Part shown: piece by piece, positions 1 through 8,542 of the stretch
Layout: every line of letters starts with the position of its first letter
Position numbering within the stretch: the stretch's first letter is position 1
Assembly (NCBI GenBank): GCA_002316675.1
Contig: DCDZ01000028.1
Coordinates: 656 to 64,655 of the forward strand
Reading direction: 5' to 3'
Source of the DNA: Tyzzerella sp. UBA1042
GTDB lineage: Bacteria > Bacillota > Clostridia > Lachnospirales > Anaerotignaceae
Length of the DNA: 64,000 nucleotides
The notes under the pieces: generated by a model
What the model was told of the DNA's origin: nothing
Databases searched by the model: none
Seen by the model: only the letters and a program-made list of their open reading frames with translations
Made by a program: the position numbers and the translations under genes

Positions 1-1491
1 ATTGACAAGAGCAAAATGGACGGCGATTTATACCTCATTACAGGTAAGCCGAAGTTCAACCGCATACTTGTGAAAAATACGAGCCGTTTTGCTCGTAATG
101 TTAGTGCCGATATGCTATTGAAAACTCTCACGAAGAACGGCGTGTATGTTGATTTTATAGACACAGGCTTATCGACTGAACGAGCCGCCGACATTATGAC
201 CCTACAAGTGTTACAGGTGCTTGACGAAAACGAAAGTCGAGATAAAAGCCGTAAGGTGCTGTTCGGTATCGAGGAAGGCATAAAGCGGGGCAATATTCAT
301 GCTCATGGCAATATTTATGGCTATAACTATTATCCGAAGCCTGAAAACAGATTAGAAATTATCGAGGAAGAAGCTGAAGTTATACGGCTCATTTTCGATT
401 TGTACGCTAATAAGAATATGGGTGTTCCCCGCATTTCGAGGTATTTAACAGAACATGGTATATTAGGACGAAGCGGAAAGCCTTTTGGTGTAAGTAGTCT
501 GATGGTTATAATCAAGAATGAAACCTATACAGGGCGGGGAGTTCGTAAAAAGTTCAGCAATGGTCTAATCTTCAACAAGCACTCTACCAGAGAAACAGGA
601 CACGCCGTTATATTTGAAACCGATAAAGTTCCTGCTATTATTGACATGGAAACCTTTGAAAAGGCGCAGAAAGCCTTAGGCAGTCGTATACAGCACAGCG
701 GGAAAAAGGGTATCTATTCGGGCAAGACACTTTTTGCAGGCAAGATTATCTGCGGTTGTTGCGGTAGCAAGTATTATGCTTCTGGTAGCGATATGGTCAA
801 ATCGGCTGGCGGCATGGTTCGGTCATATGCTTGCAAAACAAAGCGGACAATGCACAGGGATAAAGACGGTAACAGGGTTATGCTTTGCAATAATCCTAAT
901 GTATCGGAAACGGCTCTAAATCAGTTCATTTACGGCAGTTCCTATGCTTATAACATTTGGGAGAAAGCAGAGTTCGGCGCATTGGCTCTTACTTCGCTCA
1001 CCGTAGCACTGATGACGAGAATAAATAAGCAGGATATTACAGCCATCAATAGTCTAAAACAGCAATTAGAATCAGTGCAGGAAAAGAAAAATAAGCTGTT
1101 GGGACTGTATCTGGATAACTCTTTTAGCAAGCAACAGCTTGACGCTTATTTAGAGCCGTTGACAGCCGAAGAAAAAGAAATCGGCTCTAAAATCAATGCA
1201 CTATCCAAAAGTAATGATGAAATATATTCAGATATTGCGGAAATTGAGGAAACCATCAGCTATTTGAATACTGTCAGAGAGAAAACAAGTCGAGAACTGG
1301 AAACTGGCAACTTCACCGCTACAAAAGAAGAGATATTAGCAGATATTGACCATATCACTGTTGGCACAGATGGTAAATTATCAGTACGCTATAAGGCATT
1401 TGAAGAAATCGAAAGGCTAATGGATAAGCATAGGCACTTCATTCCGATAGAAAAACAGATACAATACGGTATCGCTCGGAGGGTGTCATAA
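1..1491 (+). CDS. Large serine recombinase, 5' end outside window
   Basis: Site-specific recombinase of the large serine family, which integrates or excises mobile DNA at att sites. The frame is already open at base 1, so the catalytic serine region lies upstream of the window. Visible parts, in order, are the second half of the resolvase domain (NTSRFARN near visible residue 25), the Recombinase domain, a zinc ribbon starting CGCCG near residue 251, and a Glu/Lys-rich coiled coil near residues 350-430. The gene stops about 90 bp before an abruptly truncated arsR-like gene on the other strand, so it probably sits at the right end of the element it moves. The family is clear; the element itself is mostly outside the window. 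Confidence 0.9.
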   Translation: MDKSKMDGDLYLITGKPKFNRILVKNTSRFARNVSADMLLKTLTKNGVYVDFIDTGLSTERAADIMTLQVLQVLDENESRDKSRKVLFGIEEGIKRGNIHAHGNIYGYNYYPKPENRLEIIEEEAEVIRLIFDLYANKNMGVPRISRYLTEHGILGRSGKPFGVSSLMVIIKNETYTGRGVRKKFSNGLIFNKHSTRETGHAVIFETDKVPAIIDMETFEKAQKALGSRIQHSGKKGIYSGKTLFAGKIICGCCGSKYYASGSDMVKSAGGMVRSYACKTKRTMHRDKDGNRVMLCNNPNVSETALNQFIYGSSYAYNIWEKAEFGALALTSLTVALMTRINKQDITAINSLKQQLESVQEKKNKLLGLYLDNSFSKQQLDAYLEPLTAEEKEIGSKINALSKSNDEIYSDIAEIEETISYLNTVREKTSRELETGNFTATKEEILADIDHITVGTDGKLSVRYKAFEEIERLMDKHRHFIPIEKQIQYGIARRVS

Positions 1492-1571
1492 TGAAATACT
1501 ATGATTAAGAAGTCGCTTCTGCAATAGGAAGTGGCTTCTTTCATTCTGCGGAATAATTCTACCGTTGAAAT

Positions 1572-1596
1572 GTACTACATATCGTTCATGTGGTGG
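1572..1596. other. Inferred element/chromosome junction (att-like)
   Basis: On the minus strand the arsR-like frame runs normally through the recognition helix (residues TLSHHM) and then meets a TAG stop three codons later. Sequence to the left no longer resembles an ArsR protein and leads straight to the recombinase end. The crossover core is inferred to lie here; the exact bases cannot be fixed without the other end. Confidence 0.45.
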
Positions 1597-1739
1597 GATA
1601 GCGTAGATTGGGACATTTCAAATTTCTCTAAAATCATGCAGGCGCAAAGCTCTCCGCAAGAGAGCATATCCACAATCATGGCTCTTTTGGGATCACCCAG
1701 CGCCTTGAATATTTTTGTATATTCTAAATAGTTTTCCAT
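1575..1739 (-). pseudogene. ArsR-family regulator, 5' fragment (54 codons)
   Basis: N-terminal part of a small winged-helix metal or redox sensor. The translation begins MENYLEYTKIFKALGDPKRA and keeps the ArsR signature LGDPKR and the DNA-recognition segment STLSHHM, then stops at TAG after 54 residues where the family usually runs to about 100. It has a good ribosome site (GAGGTG) and a near-consensus promoter, so it was a live gene. The C-terminal half is presumably at the far end of the inserted element, left of the window. If the element excises, an intact gene would be restored. Confidence 0.75.
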
Positions 1740-1774
1740 AGGGACACCTCACATCTATATTTTTCAATATGATC

Positions 1775-1803
1775 ATTATAGGAGTCAAATCGAAGAATGT
1801 CAA
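1775..1803 (-). promoter_or_regulatory. Sigma-A promoter of the arsR fragment
   Basis: On the minus strand TTGACA (1798-1803) and TATAAT (1775-1780) are separated by exactly 17 bp and lie about 35 bp before the arsR start codon. Both boxes match consensus perfectly. Confidence 0.75.
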
Positions 1804-1809
1804 TATGAA

Positions 1810-2256
1810 ATTATTTTATAAATACGCAACGCCATGGGTGAAGAAATGATGGAGAACTTCTTTAACAGATTTCTGGATTTCAGAAACAGATATGGCATTC
1901 GGAGGTTGTCTGAAGGATTTGGTTACGACAATGCATAAAAAGTCGCTGCATATATTTTGCATTCCCGCCCCAATCACGGCCCGTTTGCAGCATAAGCACA
2001 CGAAATTCATAAAAACTAAGAAGAATACTTCAGGCAAGGGAAAAGCTGCATTTTTACTGGGAATGAACCAATGAAAATGCAGCTTTTTTCATATCAAAAA
2101 CCCTATTGAAATTTTGCGGTGTCCGAACTTTTTTGCTTTAAAGGCTTTGAAAGGAACAAACGAATTGTGACAATTCTTGCAGGAAAAAGTCACTCAGATA
2201 AGTACTGAAATACGACTGGCGGTGTATGTGCACGATAATACTCGTGTAACTTGGGC
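1810..2256. other. Non-coding or decayed stretch
   Basis: No gene is recognised here. A plus-strand frame around 1838-1940 and a second one to about 2075 have coding-like composition but are interrupted by stops, and neither matches a family I know. They may be remnants of a decayed gene that ended at the hairpin at 2041-2089. Confidence 0.3.
2041..2089 (+). terminator. Rho-independent terminator, probably bidirectional
   Basis: A 14-bp perfect stem (AAAAGCTGCATTTT at 2041-2054 with its complement at 2074-2087) is followed by a T run. The A run on the left lets it also stop transcripts coming from the flavodoxin gene on the minus strand. Confidence 0.75.
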
Positions 2257-2802
2257 TCATAATTCGTGAACGTAATTGACAATGGGCATGATCGTTGCTT
2301 TATCCATAAAGCTCACCGATTTACCATAGGTTGCAAGCATTTCCTTATCCTCTTTTCGCAAGGAATTAGGCTCCTTTTTTGCAATCATTTTGTGAAGCAT
2401 TGCCATCATTGCTTTATGGATAACACCCAGCTTTTTATAGTCTATGGCTCCCCGCAGATGGAACATCTTGATTTTATCCTGCATTTGCGCCGTAAGAACT
2501 TTACCGAGACTTTTTTTAATATGATCTGTATTGCTTGTGTCCGTAGGATCGGCTAATCCGCAGGTAAACAATATCAGATTTTTATGGCACAGCTTATCGA
2601 AATTTTTTGTGAACAAATCAATTCCGCTTACACCACCGGCATAGAGCCCTCCGCCAAAAATAATCGTATGATACGATTCCAAATCCGTAGGTTTTATAGT
2701 TTCACGATTCAATATATCACAAGATAATTCCTCTGCAATCCACTGTGCATATTGCTTTGAAGAACCATATTTTGATTGAAAGACAACCACCGTTTTATTC
2801 AC
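2257..2802 (-). CDS. Flavodoxin-domain protein
   Basis: A 181-residue FMN-binding flavodoxin-like protein, closest in pattern to the menaquinone-dependent protoporphyrinogen dehydrogenase/flavodoxin_5 group. It probably works as a cytoplasmic electron carrier or small reductase. The N-terminal phosphate-binding loop VFQSKYGSSKQYA (residues 7-19) and the later glycine-rich IFGGGLYAGG (about 48-57) mark the FMN site. It stands alone, with an extended -10 promoter upstream. Assignment to HemG is not warranted from sequence alone because no heme genes are nearby. Confidence 0.8.
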   Translation of the reverse strand: MNKTVVVFQSKYGSSKQYAQWIAEELSCDILNRETIKPTDLESYHTIIFGGGLYAGGVSGIDLFTKNFDKLCHKNLILFTCGLADPTDTSNTDHIKKSLGKVLTAQMQDKIKMFHLRGAIDYKKLGVIHKAMMAMLHKMIAKKEPNSLRKEDKEMLATYGKSVSFMDKATIMPIVNYVHEL

Positions 2803-2855
2803 TGTTCTCCTCTTTTCTCAATCTCGTTTCTCTGATATAGAGATATTTTTTATGA

Positions 2856-2864
2856 AGTATACCA
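2856..2864 (-). promoter_or_regulatory. Extended -10 promoter of flavodoxin gene
   Basis: Minus-strand TGG-TATACT forms a TGn-extended -10 box about 55 bp upstream of the flavodoxin start. No good -35 hexamer is present, which is normal for extended -10 promoters. Confidence 0.45.
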
Positions 2865-3153
2865 TGTCTTTTCCATAAAAAAAGACATCTTTTTTTCTGG
2901 CGGAGAGCTTATTTTTTTGCGATAAACATTACTGCTTATGCATTCTTATTTGCAGCAATACATTGAAAGGCTCTCCTATCAATTTCTGTGAATCTGTTTG
3001 ACGGAAGCAATATGAAAACGCTACTACTATGCTTTATGATATAAAAGAAGATGGTTCTTCTCCTTAGAGCAAACTCCATGCCTTTCGTGCAGAAGTTGGT
3101 TCATTTAGATTGCACTGTGAATCACAGAACGTTGTCGTTTACCACAAATTTGA

Positions 3154-3195
3154 ACATAAGCCGATGCAATCAAGAAGCATCAGCTTATGTTTTTG
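3154..3195 (+). terminator. Hairpin terminator between convergent transcription ends
   Basis: Stem ACATAAGCCGATGC (3154-3167) pairs with 3177-3190 with one wobble and is followed by TTTTGTTC. It lies just after the stop of the CYTH-CHAD gene (minus strand) and may serve both directions, although the T run is on the plus side. Confidence 0.5.
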
Positions 3196-3229
3196 TTCTT
3201 CGGAAAAAATCCAAGATTCATGAACTTAT

Positions 3230-5254
3230 TTATCGAAGGGCCTTCACTGCCTTGATTTTGTTTAGGCCTTCTTCCATCATGCGGATTTGGTATCCGATAA
3301 TCAGCGCACTTTCATAGCGCATTTCGGCAGAAGTGTCTTGCGTGCTCAAACCTTCAAGAATGTCTATATTTCTGTGTGTGTCGCAATAATCTCCAAATAT
3401 ATCCTGCAGATTTTTTAATAAAGCAATGGTATCCCCACGTTTAAGCGTAAGTAGGGGGTCAAGTATGCTGAGGCTGTAACGGAGCTTTTTGATGCGGATG
3501 CGCAGCTGGTGGATTGCCGTATACTCATTATCCGTGATTTTTCCAACGCCGGCATTTATTTTTTTCAGCTGGCTGCTAATCCGTTTTTGGCAAAAGGCCG
3601 CAAACGACGTTTCCTCTTCCTCAGTTGCCGCAACTGCCGCCGAAGGCAATACATCCTCTACCCATGTTAAAACATGGAAAATAGTCGAGGTGATGGCCGC
3701 CTTGTCGGCGCAAACCAGATCCTGCTCCTTTTGGCGCTCGGACAAAAGGGCAGCACTCAAAACGCTTGCTCCTTCATGTAAAAGCGGATATACTTTTAAG
3801 AATTTGCTCCACTTTGATTTTAAAACGTCCAGTTCCCGCAGACGCCCCATTTGATTTGCAAGCTGCCGCATTTGCGCCTGCACGGCTGTATATTGGGTGG
3901 GGTCTAACAATGGTTTCATAAAGGACAGGGCGGCTCGAAACGTTCGGATGCTTATACGGAACTGATGGACGGTTGCGGGATCACCGGGTGTTTCAAGAAA
4001 TTTTTGCAGTAACCGAAAGACTTCATGGCAATGGAAGCGCAGAATCTTCCGAAATTCGGGGACAGCTGCTGCACAGGGCTTGATTTTAAGACCCTTCGGA
4101 AGAACGGTCTCGGGTAACAGCGTCCATTCCGGCTGGGCGCCCAAGGGCTCTTGCGATGTGATGCGAAAGCCTACGGCACCGCCTTTTCCGAAGGGAATCC
4201 TAAAGCCGCAAAGTCTACGGCTCCACTCGCTTAGGTGAGGCTCATGGCCTACCACAACAAGGGTAAAAGGGGGAGCAAGCCTTTGATACGCTTCCAACAA
4301 CCCTTCGTAATTTCCGCTTTCCACCCAGTCAACCTGTTCAAAGGCTTCTATTCCCATATGGTTTGCAATGAGCGCGGCAGTTTGGGCGGCACGCGGCAAC
4401 GCACTTGAAACGAGCTGTAATTTTAGGCCGTCGAAATGGGATTCCAGTGCCGGGAGTATTTTTTTAAAATCCTTTACACCTTTTTCCGTTAGCTTTCTTT
4501 TGGCCTCCTCTGGGACTTCCTCTCGAGGATCTGCTTTTCCGTGGCGAATCAGAATCAATTTTTTTTCTACCGGCTGGCACCTCCTAATAGCGGGGGCTGT
4601 TTTCTCAAACTGTTCCAAACCCCGTCTGTATTTTGATGTTTCAGAAACAGTTAAACCATCAATTTTTTTCTCAAGATCCTCTGAAAGCCGTTTTAATTCC
4701 GTTCTATGGGAAGAATCAGATTTTAGCTCGATCTCTAATTGAAAATCTTGTACGGTTTCGCCGTTTTTCTTATAAACAACGTCATCCAGAGCCATTTCCA
4801 TGGACAGGCTGCCAGCTGAAATGTTTACAGGCTCTCGATTATTCTCAATCACTAACGATTCAGTCAAAGCATCAGTTTGTTCTAAAAATGTAAGGTGTCG
4901 GCAAATATAATCCCGGTGGTCGCTTAAAGAGGGCTGTTTAATCAGCTTTTGGATTTCTAAACGCTCCATTTGGCTGCATTCTGCTTGGCCGGGCACCGGT
5001 TTTTTGATTGTAAGCTCATACTTACCGGCCTTTTCTCTGATTCTTAACGTACAATTATGTTGATCCAAAATTCCGTTATTTGTGTCAAAATAGGTATCGA
5101 TTTGCTTTTGCTTTGGCTGTATTTCATAGGCATAGCCAAGCTGTTGGTCTATCGTTTTTAAATACGCCTTTACTTTATCAAAAACGAGCCTGCTTGAAAA
5201 ATGATATTTCTTTTCAATTTCAATTGGAGCTTCCGCTCTGCACTGCTTATCCAT
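3230..5254 (-). CDS. CYTH - SixA-type phosphatase - CHAD fusion protein
   Basis: A 674-residue three-domain protein. Residues about 10-215 form a CYTH (triphosphate tunnel) domain beginning with EIEKKY, the ExExK-type metal/triphosphate signature. Residues about 230-385 form a histidine phosphatase of SixA type with the catalytic LIRHGKAD and the second histidine in VVVGHEPH. The remainder is a CHAD helical domain rich in conserved His/Arg/Lys (VHQFRISIRTFR, IHQLRIRIKKLRYS). CYTH hydrolyses triphosphates or polyphosphate and CHAD binds polyphosphate, so the protein may act in polyphosphate turnover. A GTG 18 bases upstream is possible, but GAGGTGAG sits on top of it and fits the ATG at 5254 better. 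The inserted phosphatase is unusual. Confidence 0.88.
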   Translation of the reverse strand: MDKQCRAEAPIEIEKKYHFSSRLVFDKVKAYLKTIDQQLGYAYEIQPKQKQIDTYFDTNNGILDQHNCTLRIREKAGKYELTIKKPVPGQAECSQMERLEIQKLIKQPSLSDHRDYICRHLTFLEQTDALTESLVIENNREPVNISAGSLSMEMALDDVVYKKNGETVQDFQLEIELKSDSSHRTELKRLSEDLEKKIDGLTVSETSKYRRGLEQFEKTAPAIRRCQPVEKKLILIRHGKADPREEVPEEAKRKLTEKGVKDFKKILPALESHFDGLKLQLVSSALPRAAQTAALIANHMGIEAFEQVDWVESGNYEGLLEAYQRLAPPFTLVVVGHEPHLSEWSRRLCGFRIPFGKGGAVGFRITSQEPLGAQPEWTLLPETVLPKGLKIKPCAAAVPEFRKILRFHCHEVFRLLQKFLETPGDPATVHQFRISIRTFRAALSFMKPLLDPTQYTAVQAQMRQLANQMGRLRELDVLKSKWSKFLKVYPLLHEGASVLSAALLSERQKEQDLVCADKAAITSTIFHVLTWVEDVLPSAAVAATEEEETSFAAFCQKRISSQLKKINAGVGKITDNEYTAIHQLRIRIKKLRYSLSILDPLLTLKRGDTIALLKNLQDIFGDYCDTHRNIDILEGLSTQDTSAEMRYESALIIGYQIRMMEEGLNKIKAVKALR

Positions 5255-5353
5255 TTTGTTGATTTTTCTCACCTCAATTTAGTATTCGGCTTGCTTTTTT
5301 AAGCAAGCTTTGCATTCAGCTTTTCTAATATAGAGTGACACAAATTTTCTATA

Positions 5354-5381
5354 ATTATACCATAACCTATCGTATTTTCAA
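5354..5381 (-). promoter_or_regulatory. Promoter of the CYTH-CHAD gene
   Basis: Minus-strand TTGAAA (5376-5381), a 16-bp spacer ending in TGG, and TATAAT (5354-5359). The -10 is both consensus and TGn-extended. Confidence 0.6.
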
Positions 5382-5458
5382 ATGTTTGCTATGGTCTGTC
5401 TTTGCAGTCTGTATGTTTTGCCTTTTGCCCATGTGTAGGATTCTGTTGAAGAAAGAAA

Positions 5459-5484
5459 AAGGTGGATTCCTATCCGCCTTTTTT
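5459..5484 (-). terminator. Terminator after the chemoreceptor pseudogene
   Basis: A 9-bp stem with one G-T wobble (5459-5467 with 5472-5480), 4-base loop, and T runs on both strands. It lies 6 bp after the last stop codon of the minus-strand gene. Confidence 0.65.
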
Positions 5485-5489
5485 GATAT

Positions 5490-7075
5490 TCAGAAAGTAT
5501 AGCACTGTGGTTGTGAATCGTTTCCTTTGCTTTCATCCTTGTCCAAAGCAAGTGCTCCCCTCGGGATTGCTGTCTGCATTTCAGCCAACAAAGGGAAATC
5601 TGTTTCCAAGTCAGCGCGCAGCTTGAACTTGCCTATTTCCTCCCGCAAGGCGGCGGATTGCGCCGACATTTTCTCGCTAGTGGCAGAGTTTTCCTCTGCT
5701 GTGGCGGCGTTGGACTGCACCACGTCGGAAACTTGATGCAGTCCCTGACGGATTTGCTCAATGCCACTGGCCTGTCCGGAGGAAGCCTCCTCGATGGTTT
5801 TGATAATATTGACACTCTGACGGGCAGGGGAATCAATATTCATATAGACTGCGCCAGCATTTTCATATGCTCATTGCCCGAATGGACTGCTTCTCTTGCT
5901 TGCTTGGTATATTGGGTTACAGACTGCACGTTTTCTAGGTTCTTTTGCGCTTGCTGTGCCAACATGGCAACAGAGGTACCACCTGTCCGGTTTCGTCGGC
6001 GGAATTTATGCTGATCTGTGCGCTTAAATTCCCACGGGACATCTGGTCTGCCACATCGGTCAGCCGGCGCAGCGGGCGTGCCGCGCTCCGAGAGAAGAAC
6101 AAAATCAAGATACCGATCAACACCTCGGTAATGATAAAAATAGCAGTGGTTGTTGTACGCATGGCAGTGATGGGAGCCTCAAATTCGGTGTTGGGCAGGC
6201 CGGAGATCACAAGCCAGCCGATATCCCCAATGGGGGCGACATAGCCATGGCTGCTTTGCCTGTGGGAGGCGTATTGCAGACTGATGGGCGTTTTTTCGGC
6301 TACGGTTTTTTTCAGGTTATCCGAAAGGTCGGTTTCAGCCGCCTGCTTGCCCACATAGCTTTCATCCGGATGATATAGAATCTGCCCAGAGCCGGATACC
6401 AAAATATAAAAGCCCCGTTCTCCCAGTTTATGGGCTTGGATGATCTCGGTCAGATGGTTCATTGCGGTATCCGCACCTGCCACACCCGCCCACCGGGCGT
6501 TGCCGTCGTAGATGGGCATTACCATGGTAACAACGTTAAGGTTCACGGTATCGTCCGAATACAGGTCGGTCAAATCACCCGGTGGTCTGATCGGCATTTA
6601 TCACCGACCGATACCAGCCCCGCTGCGCTATGTCCCAGTTTTCGTCCGAAATAAAGCCGTCCAAGGCCCAGAATTGGCTTGAATCAATGTCCGCAAGTCA
6701 TGTGCTCAGAATACTTTCATTCGTTTTTACAAGGCTGATCATTGTATCTGTGGCCTGTGCAAAGCTTTCCGCCTCGGCAATGAGGCTACCCTTTTGGGTG
6801 TCCGACAGAATTTTCCGAAACTGCTCATTGGCGGCCATATCCTTCACAAGTTGGGAAAAGGGTTCAATCTTCCCATCAATTCGATAGGAGACCGCCTTGA
6901 AGGTGGTTGCCAGCTCATCGTTCGGAAGGCTATAAATACTTGCTCGGGCACTGTTCGTTGTTAGAATGCCCGCAATCAGAAAGGCAATGATTACCGGAAG
7001 AGCGATGATGACCAATATTTTTGTCCGAAGGCGTTTCAGCCTTATCTTTTTTTCGCCTTTCGTAATACTCTTCAT
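5490..7075 (-). pseudogene. Methyl-accepting chemotaxis protein, broken in several places
   Basis: Remains of a transmembrane chemoreceptor. The N-terminus (7075 to 6698) has a signal anchor (ILVIIALPVIIAFLIAGI) and the start of a dCACHE sensor domain, then an in-frame TGA. The sensor continues in the same frame (WALDGFISDENWDIAQRGWY) and then jumps frame near 6585. The second half of the sensor, the second membrane helix and the HAMP domain (to about 5940) follow. Another shift near 5975 leads to an adaptation-helix segment, and a further jump near 5845 rejoins the final helix (SNAATAEENSATSEKMSAQ). The signalling hairpin tip that contacts CheA/CheW is absent, so the product cannot signal. 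Several independent lesions argue for real decay rather than one sequencing error. Confidence 0.85.
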
Positions 7076-7579
7076 AAATTACCGTCCGTCGCTTTTTGTT
7101 TTCGTCATAGTTACCATAAATATGACTGTTATTATCGAAAAAAATAAACTTTTATATATTATTTCAGTTTAGTTATTCTCCATGACATATTCTAGCGCAA
7201 GACAGTAAAAAATAAGTAAAGCCAACTTCTTGTATCCCTTAGAAGAGATATTGCAGAGAGCTTTTGATTCTTGAGGTTTCCGTGAAATTTTGACACCGTT
7301 TCATCATAGCATCCTCTGGTGTAAGGCGTAGATTCAAGCCGTCTGCATGGATCGGCTTCGTCACCACAGAGGGAACTGCGCAAAGCCATAGTATTCAAGC
7401 CTATACTGAATAGAATCATTGCCCGTATAGAGAAGGATGAATGAGCATGAATGAAATGTGTGCAATTGCTTTGGCAGAACAAAGTTTTATCAAAAGAAGT
7501 CGATGGAAGTTGATAGACTTCTTTTGATCCATATGCTAAAATGAAAAAGAAATTCATGTCGTTTGCATTGGAGAGAGCT
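7076..7579. other. Intergenic stretch with long hairpin
   Basis: No recognisable gene. Frames on the minus strand overlap the downstream protease gene and show no family features. The notable element is a perfect 13-bp inverted repeat (7489-7501 with 7516-7528, stem ATCAAAAGAAGTC) about 50 bp before the protease start, which may be an operator or an attenuator-like hairpin. Confidence 0.35.
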
Positions 7580-8338
7580 ATGGAGAAAAGAATGCAAAAA
7601 CATATTGTTTTCATATGGTATCTTACAACCTTGATCGTTACGGGGGGCTTGCTCTGTTTGCACTTTGTTTGGAAAAGTGTAGGGGAGTATTCCGTCTCCT
7701 TCACCCAATTCGGGCCAATGCTTGCAACATTGCTGCTCCTCTGTATTACTAAGGATAAGCTTGCTTTGTCAGACCTACAAAACGGATTATTGTTCCGTAG
7801 GAAATATGTTGTTTTTTATGTAGCGGCGGCAATTTTACCCCTTGGGTTTATGGCCATGAACGGTTGGCTGCTAGCAGTGCTTTTTCACAGTCCGTATCTT
7901 CCTTGGAAGGGAGACACAATTTTTTATACTCTAAATTTTGCGGCAATTCTGCTCGGAAGTATGGGGGAAGAAGTGGGCCGGCGTGGATATTTGCTGCCGA
8001 AACTAAATAAAAAATTCACACCTTTTTTCGCCAGCATCCTTGTGGGCTGCTTGTGGGGATTTTGGCATCTAAACTATGCGGGAGATATTCTTTTTTGGAT
8101 TCTGTTCACTATAACTACGATAGAACTTTCCGTTATCTTTACATTTTTTATGTACAGAACAAAGGGAAACTTATGGACAGTTATCCTACTGCATACTTTT
8201 TTTAACGTTGCAAATCGTGTGTTTGTCTGGGAGCGGTTTCACGCAATGCTTTTGTTCACAGAAATGATTTTATTGGGATTGGTTTGCATGATTATTGTGA
8301 TAGGAAGCAGGGGATGGATATTCCAAAAACTAAGATAG
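7580..8338 (+). CDS. CPBP-family intramembrane metalloprotease
   Basis: A 252-residue polytopic membrane protein of the CPBP (CAAX protease/bacteriocin-processing, Abi) family. It shows the signature EEVGRRGYLLP (EExxxR), followed by FWHLNY and HTFFN, whose histidines and glutamates form the active site in this family. About six to seven hydrophobic helices are visible. The substrate is unknown; family members process prenylated or peptide substrates or give bacteriocin immunity. The start at 7580 is preferred to an ATG 39 bases upstream because GGAGAG precedes it by four bases. It is monocistronic and ends at a strong terminator. Confidence 0.85.
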   Translation: MEKRMQKHIVFIWYLTTLIVTGGLLCLHFVWKSVGEYSVSFTQFGPMLATLLLLCITKDKLALSDLQNGLLFRRKYVVFYVAAAILPLGFMAMNGWLLAVLFHSPYLPWKGDTIFYTLNFAAILLGSMGEEVGRRGYLLPKLNKKFTPFFASILVGCLWGFWHLNYAGDILFWILFTITTIELSVIFTFFMYRTKGNLWTVILLHTFFNVANRVFVWERFHAMLLFTEMILLGLVCMIIVIGSRGWIFQKLR

Positions 8339-8462
8339 ATATGCTTCAAAATAGAGCCTGTATCTATGGTTACGAATGGGAAATATTTAGAAAAATGCAG
8401 ATAAAGTTTAGTTTGGTAATGGGGCTGGCATATCTTACAGTCCTTTTTTCTTGAAACACCGA

Positions 8463-8511
8463 AAATAGCCGTTGCAAAGAGGTCAAGCCTTCATTGCAAC
8501 GGCTATTTTTA
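8463..8511. terminator. Bidirectional terminator between convergent genes
   Basis: A perfect 15-bp stem (8463-8477 with 8494-8508; core GCCGTTGCAA), 16-base loop, A run on the left and T run on the right. It lies between the plus-strand protease and the minus-strand TPR gene and can serve both. Confidence 0.85.
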
Positions 8512-8542
8512 CAGTGTAGCCATGCTAACTATACATTCAAGT

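Larger units (their letters stand above)
2803..3229. other. Intergenic stretch with promoter and hairpins
   Basis: No convincing gene. It holds the flavodoxin promoter (minus strand, TGG-TATACT at 2856-2864), an inverted repeat at 2864-2889 (ATGTCTTTT and complement) followed by a T run on the plus strand, and the 14-bp stem at 3154-3190. A short plus-strand frame at 3051-3317 shows no recognisable protein. Confidence 0.4.

Noticed and set aside
1531..1731. Plus-strand open frame of 66 codons
   Set aside because: It is the antisense of the arsR fragment, which has a promoter, ribosome site and family motifs.
1892..2074. Plus-strand open frame of 60 codons
   Set aside because: No ribosome site, no family resemblance, and it ends inside a terminator stem.
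7192..7704. Minus-strand open frame of 170 codons
   Set aside because: It overlaps the start of the CPBP gene antisense, has no ribosome site and no protein family features.
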